This document shows positions 58,432 through 64,000 of a stretch of DNA of 64,000 bases, piece after piece (positions within the stretch are counted from its first letter, which is position 1; every line of letters starts with the position of its first letter). Source of the DNA: Sipunculus nudus (taxonomy: Eukaryota; Annelida; Sipuncula; Golfingiida; Sipunculidae). The DNA lies in assembly GCA_026874595.1 (NCBI GenBank), contig CM049319.1, forward strand, positions 58,040,917 through 58,104,916, read 5' to 3'. The position numbers and the translations under genes were made by a program. Under the pieces are notes generated by a model. That model made no database searches. It was not told the origin of the DNA and saw nothing but the letters and a program-made list of their open reading frames with translations.

Positions 58432-58929
58432 AATAAATTATTGGTAATTGAAGCATTTAGACATTTTTTGATTCCCCAAATTTTCTTTAGTAGATGTTTT
58501 TGGAGAATGAAGTGTAGATATTTTGGGACCAGACATTTGGGTAGGCCCCATTGTTTTGTATCGGTTAGATCTGCTCATTACTGGTACTGGTCAAATAATT
58601 AAGCAATCTGCTCCTGTTTAACCTTATTAGATTGCAGTAATTATTAAATTTATTTCAAAGTATAATTACTCAGCTTAAGGCTAACCCTACTGTATACAAA
58701 ACACCCCTGGAGTGTATTTACACTTGTTTGGATAACTTTTAATACTTCACTAAAGACTATACAAACTGTACAAGCCACATTCTACCCCTTGGGTGGTGTT
58801 CATCTTAATTGTTCAAATAAAGACTGTCAGTCTTTGAGCCACACCCCAGTCGCTTTCTCATATGCCCAAAGGATTTGATTGCACATCCTTTTAATATTAA
58901 AGTTTGTAAAACAATCCCCTGATTTCTAC
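57820..58929. mobile_element. MITE/foldback with perfect 31-bp inverted ends
   Basis: 57820-57850 and 58899-58929 are exact inverted copies (GTAGAAATCAGGGG at the left, CCCCTGATTTCTAC at the right). The interior is non-coding and includes the (TA)n tract. No clear target duplication. Confidence 0.85.
58372..58429. repeat. (TA)n microsatellite
   Basis: About 29 TA units, inside the MITE 57820-58929. Confidence 0.98.
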
Positions 58930-58989
58930 CGAGATGATAGGCTAAACTGTTATATGAAAAACAAAAATGACATGTATGTTGTGACTGTA

Positions 58990-59085
58990 TTTCTTCCCTG
59001 GGAAGAAATGATGGGAAGAAAGTAATTCTTCCCTTCTGGGAAGAAATAATTTCTTCCCTTCCTTTCCCTCTGAGAAGAGATAAGA
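58990..59085. repeat. GGGAAGAA/TTCTTCCC palindromic patch
   Basis: Alternating direct and inverted GGGAAGAAAT and TTCTTCCC words over about 95 bp. Confidence 0.75.
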
Positions 59086-61474
59086 CAGGATAATTGGTCC
59101 AGAAGGCAGAAGAATTTATAAATTTGTAAGCTGTGCTGTGAAGTGTCAGGAGTCTAGACTACACAGTGTATTGTATATAGTCAACAATACTCTAGATTGA
59201 GGTCCATCTGATTAAGTCAGTCCGATACTAGAGTGTTTATTTTTTTACAAATTTGCTCAGCTCATAACTTTTTTTGGTTCCTAAGGCAGAATTGCAAAAA
59301 ACTTGACATATAAACAATTTGATTCAAATAATTGATTACCTTGTTTTGAAGTTGTAGGAATAATTAAAACTTAAGGCATGAATCAAAATATTAGTAAACA
59401 CAGATTGTTCTTAAGTTTGTTCACATAGATTTTTATAACAGATTACCTTCCATCATTAATAAGGTTGACCTTTGTGAAAAACTATGTAATTAATTTTGCA
59501 AAGCAAGATCAGTCATTGGCTAATCTGCATCAGTCAACCAATCATTGATTGTAATTGATCATCAGTCCCCACACTACTATACATGCTCTCTGTTTCCTGT
59601 TTGAACTTTTTATCAGTTGTGTTGATTTGCTATGGTTGACTTCATATTTTCTGAGTTAAAATTAGTGTAGTGAGAATATCTAAGAGTGTTATTTCTTTTT
59701 CATAATTGTCAGATAAAATAAAAAAATAAAAGGTCTAAATGATAAATTTTGTAATATCAATCTTTCAAATTTATATAAGTTGATACTCATAGTTTCATAA
59801 GCTAGTTTAAAAAATATTTTCATTTCATGATGTAGCTCAATACTTCAAACCTATAATCATTGCATGCCTCTGCAACTAAAAAAAGGGCTGCTTCTTATTT
59901 ATAACTTAATATTAAGCACTACTTGTTGTCTTGTAAGTGAAGTGCCATGTGCATTTCTCAGTGTATGTCTATCTGCAAGCCAGCTGATAGCATTTACATA
60001 CACTAAACTTGTAAAAATTTTACATGGTGAACACAGCACCCTGTGAAAAAGTCACCCTTGTTTTAATATTCTTATTACATGATGCTGGATGGCTTATAGC
60101 TTAGGGCCTGCTTGCCTTATGTAACACATATAAAGCCAGTTCAGATCTTGTTCACATCACTGAGCAGGGCACACTGTCAACATCAATGATTATTTTTACA
60201 TTATTAAACTGTATTAAAGTCTGTATACAGTTTTAAAGTATTAATATTTTAGTAATTTAATAGTTTAACAACAAGAATTTTTTTATGCTAAATATTAAAG
60301 ATTTCTATGAATTTTATATATATTCAGCATTAAAAATAATCAGTTATTTCAACCTGGAACTTGGCCTACCAGCCCAATATAAGTGCTAACTGTGGCAGAT
60401 ATTCAGTACTGTGTCTAGGGGTAGGGTATGGAAGTGGGTTTCACTGTACCATGGTATTTAAATTTAAATTGAAATGGATGATTGAGATTCAAGTTTGGTA
60501 ATATTTTAGCTACACATCTTTTGAATGAACCCCTGCTACGGCATGGAATTTAAAAAAAAAGTCTTCTGACTTAGATAGCAGAATAGATTGTGGTTTTGTT
60601 CATGAACCAGAGAACCTGACATTTGTGTCTGTCACTGTCTGATTTAGTGAATTAGGAAGAAAAGTATTGATTTTGAAATGTACCGTATTTCCTCATTTTT
60701 TTCTCTCAATTACATGCAACATGTTATCATTGTATAAAAAGGTAAAACAGTACATTCATTTTCCCTACACTGCTTCTGTTTACAATTTTCATGAGCAAAA
60801 ATAATCAGTCTGAACCCCCCTCCCCTAGTGTCCCACTCTAGATTCAACCTTTGAGTATAACAGACTTTATTAACAAAAGAGGTATTCCATCAAGGGAATA
60901 CTTTTCTTGACTGCAAACATTAGCTTCTTGTATTGACTTGTAAGTGCAACCCTGGTTGCCAGGAACCCATATTTTGTATCTTCTTGAGTTCATCCATGGA
61001 GAATTCAGGTAAACCTATAACAATCAATCACCGCATTCCAGTTACATCAGTGCCCGAGTCACTCTGCAATGCATATCTACTCTTGGTAGACTTTATATTG
61101 CTAATACATTAAACACTCAGTATTACACAACATTTTATTTGATTTTAGATGCATTCCTTGAAACACTTTGCAGTTGAGCATTATTTAACTGCTCTTTGGG
61201 AGTGCTTGGATTATCACTGAATTTCACAGTGCACTTTTAAATGCAGGGGCTGCATCCTCAGAAATCACTGTTGCACACCTGCTGTATTTAGATGATTAAG
61301 ATTAAAGGATGCAAAGGTGCATCTCACTGCAAAAATGTAGCCAGTCTCAAGGCCTAGTGTCAGGGACATTGTGTCAGGGTTAGCATTGATTTATCTAAAT
61401 TTCCAGGCCATGATCTCTATAAGACCCCTGCAGCAGTAGTCTGGCCAGGCGTTTAAAGAAAACATCGACCACAA

Positions 61475-61680
61475 TAGAGGTGTAACAATGCATCGAAGAA
61501 TTGATGCATTACATTACAAGCTTTTAATTAAATCTTAATTGATTATTTACCACTGAATTGATTAATTTTGTTTATAATCTTTTTACATGTAGCATCCTGA
61601 AGTCCTCATTACAGTGTATGTGCCCTAAATCGACTTTAAACGTTCTCTGGTGTACCACTCCACTTGCATAGAAATGTATT
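61475..61680 (+). repeat. dispersed repeat, copy 2 of a pair
   Basis: Same orientation and order of shared words as 47451-47700. Confidence 0.6.
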
Positions 61681-61876
61681 TCCTGTGCAAAAAGAGGAAG
61701 AGCTACAATGTTTTTATTTACTGAAATTTACTAACTTTCATTTTGCTGAAATAGCTTTTATTTTTTTTTAAGAAAGTATGATATTTACTATTTAAGTTAG
61801 AATTGATTCAAGAATTGAATTCAAGGTTAAGAATTGATTATTGAATCAATTCTAAGGACCCTTACAATTCACTAGC

Positions 61877-62422
61877 CTATAGTCCATTTCACCCCCTCAT
61901 GTCCACCTGTTTTTTTGCTATGAAAATTTTTAATAGTTAAATTTCAAGGGAAACAATTGTAGTGTAGAGTAGAGAATTAAAGGTCCTAATTTTCAACAAA
62001 GTAAATAAATACCTACCTCACACCTTATTTAAGACACAGAATTATTTAAAAAATATGAGAAATCAGTCTACATTTTACAACATATCAGACCCACTTATGG
62101 CAGTCAAGGTCATTGGTCACATGCAAAAACAGCCTCAACTAACAGCTTCTGATTGGATGATCTCTTGTAAACATTCTAAAAAATATAACCATCTAAAACA
62201 AAGATGGCTACTTATGGAGGGACACATCACATCTGCCAGATCATGGTGAAGAGACTAAAATGTTGTGAAACATAAACGGGGCATTTATTGTAAGATCCTT
62301 AATTGCGGTATTAGGTTGTCACTTCCATATGTTGTTTTCTTGGAAATTATTGAAAAGTATAAACTTTTAAGTAAATCATCTACAAAAAACAGGTGGACAG
62401 CAGGTGGTGAAACGGACTATAG
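61877..62422. mobile_element. MITE with ~38-bp inverted ends (TATAGTCC...)
   Basis: Left TATAGTCCATTTCACCCCCT and the following CATGTCCACCTGTTTTTT pair with right AAAAAACAGGTGGACAGCAG and GTGGTGAAACGGACTATA with about four mismatches. Non-coding. Confidence 0.8.
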
Positions 62423-63217
62423 TATATTGTATCTTTGTGCTCACATGCACAACATCATACTGTTATATACTGCATTATCCATAGCCATTTGAAAGCCAGC
62501 TAATTACCTACCTTTTCTGTTAAATTTTGTGATTTCTTGCGTACTCTGCATATGTTATTAGAACTATAGGTAATTCTTGTTAAAAAAGGTGTTAGAAATA
62601 ACACCTCTGTGATGAATAAACAAGCTCGTTTATCTACTAGCTGTTAGTAAACGTGGCATATGCACCAATGTTTCCAAACAGAAAAACCATGCACCCAGAT
62701 GGTTTGTTGGATATGTGCAGAAGCTAAAAGGTCAATACACACTTTGCAAAGCGCTGGTTCCTCTGAGTTGCCACCAGATGTCCTTGATGAATGGGTCTGG
62801 ATTATTTTGGCAGGGCCCCCACATCTAATAAACAAGTAGTTATTAATATAAAAAAAGAACAGTTAGTGTGAATTGAGATTGGCATTTTCCAACTTAATTT
62901 AAAAATTGTTATAAAAAGGTTCAAGGAATTAATAATTGATATTCATCAGATATTGGATTATAACCCTCTCACATTTTTGGTTAGTATTGAAGCCACTTGT
63001 TTAGCAGTGTAATAAAATACAGAATCAAGAGAAAGACATCATCTAGAGGTTCACTGTCTTGGGTCAAGTACATGTGTTTTGTACTTTTAACCAAGTCCAG
63101 TACCCATACATGCACTGTATATATATAGTCATTTACTTGCCCCTAATGTCCAAAATTTGCATTTTAAAACAGAGTACAGCGGTTATTTTACTTTTAGCAA
63201 AGATTCATATATCTATA

Positions 63218-63486
63218 GTCCATTCCATCCCCTCATGTCCACTTTTTTTTGCTATTGAAATTTGTATAAGTTATATATCAATTCAAGGGGAAATGGTAAT
63301 GAATAGTACAAGATTAAAGGACTTATTTCAACAAGGTAAATACATTTTTACCTCACACCTTATGTAAGAAAGATTTATCTTAAAATATGGGAAATCAGTC
63401 TTCATTTTACAATATATTAGCTCCACTTGTGGCCATCAAGGTCATTTGTCACATGCAAAAACAGTCTTAATTAACTGCCCTAAAAA
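63218..63486 (+). mobile_element. truncated copy of the 61877 MITE
   Basis: Collinear with the left half of 61877-62422 (ATAGTCCATTCCATCCCCTC, ACCTCACACCTTAT, GTCACATGCAAAAACAG), without its right end. Confidence 0.8.
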
Positions 63487-63643
63487 TTCATAAATTTTTT
63501 TTTGCATTTGAAAATTAAGTTTCAGTTTGAGTTAAATCAATAAAAAGTTTTACTCAAATTGAAGCACAGACCCCTATACCTGTCCCAAGATGTGGGGTTA
63601 AGGCTTTGGACTTTTAAGCTTAGGGGCCCTGTTAAGACAAAAA

Positions 63644-64000
63644 GGTGAAATCTAGAGAGAACCACAGAGAATGGTGAAATCTAGAGAGAACCACAGAGAA
63701 TGGTGAAATCTAGAGAGAACCTCAGGGAATGGTGAAATCTAGAGAGAACCTCAGAGCATGGTCAAATCTAGAGAGGAACTAAAAGAATGGTCAAATCTAG
63801 AGAGAATCTTAAAGCATGGTGGAATGTAGAGAGAACTATCAAAGAATGGTGAAATATAGAGAGAACCTCAGAGAGTGATGAAATCTAGGGAGAACCTCAG
63901 AGAATGGTGAAATCTAGCGAGAACCTCAGATAAAGGTGAAATCTAGAGAGAACCACAGATAATGGTGAAATCTAGAGAGAACCCCAGAAAATGGTGAAAT
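63644..64000. repeat. 29-bp minisatellite, continues past the window end
   Basis: About 12 units of GGTGAAATCTAGAGAGAACC followed by NCAGAGAAT, starting at 63644 and repeating every 29 bp with point variation. Confidence 0.95.

Larger units (their letters stand above)
57112..64000 (+). other. RP2 intron 1 (runs off the window)
   Basis: It starts at a GTAAGT donor, and no acceptor followed by an RP2-like exon is visible before 64000. It contains MITEs, microsatellites and a minisatellite, listed separately. The stretches 59090-61470 and 62430-63210 show nothing recognisable. Confidence 0.7.

Noticed and set aside
57112-64000. Second RP2 exon within the window
   Set aside because: RP2 exon 2 should be a long open frame encoding the beta-helix. 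No plus-strand ORF of suitable length or sequence is present.
1-64000. CRISPR arrays, bacterial operons or phage-like systems
   Set aside because: No spaced identical repeats with unique spacers, no ribosome-binding-site-led ORFs. The window is plainly eukaryotic.

Overview
This window is nuclear DNA from an animal, most likely a bivalve or other lophotrochozoan mollusc. It is AT-rich and CpG-poor. Its exons are short, the introns have canonical GT/AG ends, and one intron is about 23 kb. It is crowded with MITEs, foldback elements, (TA)n tracts and internally tandem dispersed repeats of a kind familiar from mollusc genomes. The taxon is inferred from protein similarity and repeat style; no species can be named. 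Family assignments rest on remembered similarity to vertebrate orthologs, with no search run.

The window holds one complete protein-coding gene and the start of a second, arranged head to head. The complete gene is a SPRYD3 ortholog (SPRY domain-containing protein 3) on the minus strand. Eleven coding exons run from the ATG at 55706 to the stop at 11859. All splice phases join without a conflict to give 1410 nt, 469 residues plus stop, with two SPRY domains. The second gene is on the plus strand. It is the first coding exon (57026-57111) of an RP2/XRP2-like ARL3 GTPase-activating protein with an MGC dual-acylation N-terminus. Its remaining exons lie beyond 64000. About 1.3 kb separates the two ATGs, and this gap is a candidate bidirectional promoter with ETS, NRF1 and CCAAT motifs.

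Layout: 1-11858 is intergenic or SPRYD3 3' flank, with dispersed repeats and a 434-bp miniature LTR retrotransposon (TRIM) at 8857-9290. 11859-32775 carries ten of the eleven SPRYD3 coding exons, separated by repeat-rich introns. 32776-55664 is SPRYD3 intron 1, which is almost entirely repeat: DR1-bearing tandem arrays, a duplicated ~1-kb block, hyper-palindromic elements and nests of hAT-like elements. 55665-57111 holds the two 5' ends. 57112-64000 is RP2 intron 1, with several MITEs and a 29-bp minisatellite running off the window end.

The strongest unusual signals are the TRIM whose LTRs contain a tRNA-like RNA polymerase III promoter (perfect A and B boxes) next to a tRNA-Pro-type primer-binding site; tandem arrays that multiply overlapping nuclear-receptor half-sites; Russian-doll nests of hAT-like elements with recognisable 8-bp target duplications; a family of hyper-palindromic elements abutting (TA)n tracts; and a pair of perfect CRE palindromes in SPRYD3 intron 3. 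No bacterial-type system, CRISPR array or rRNA gene is present.
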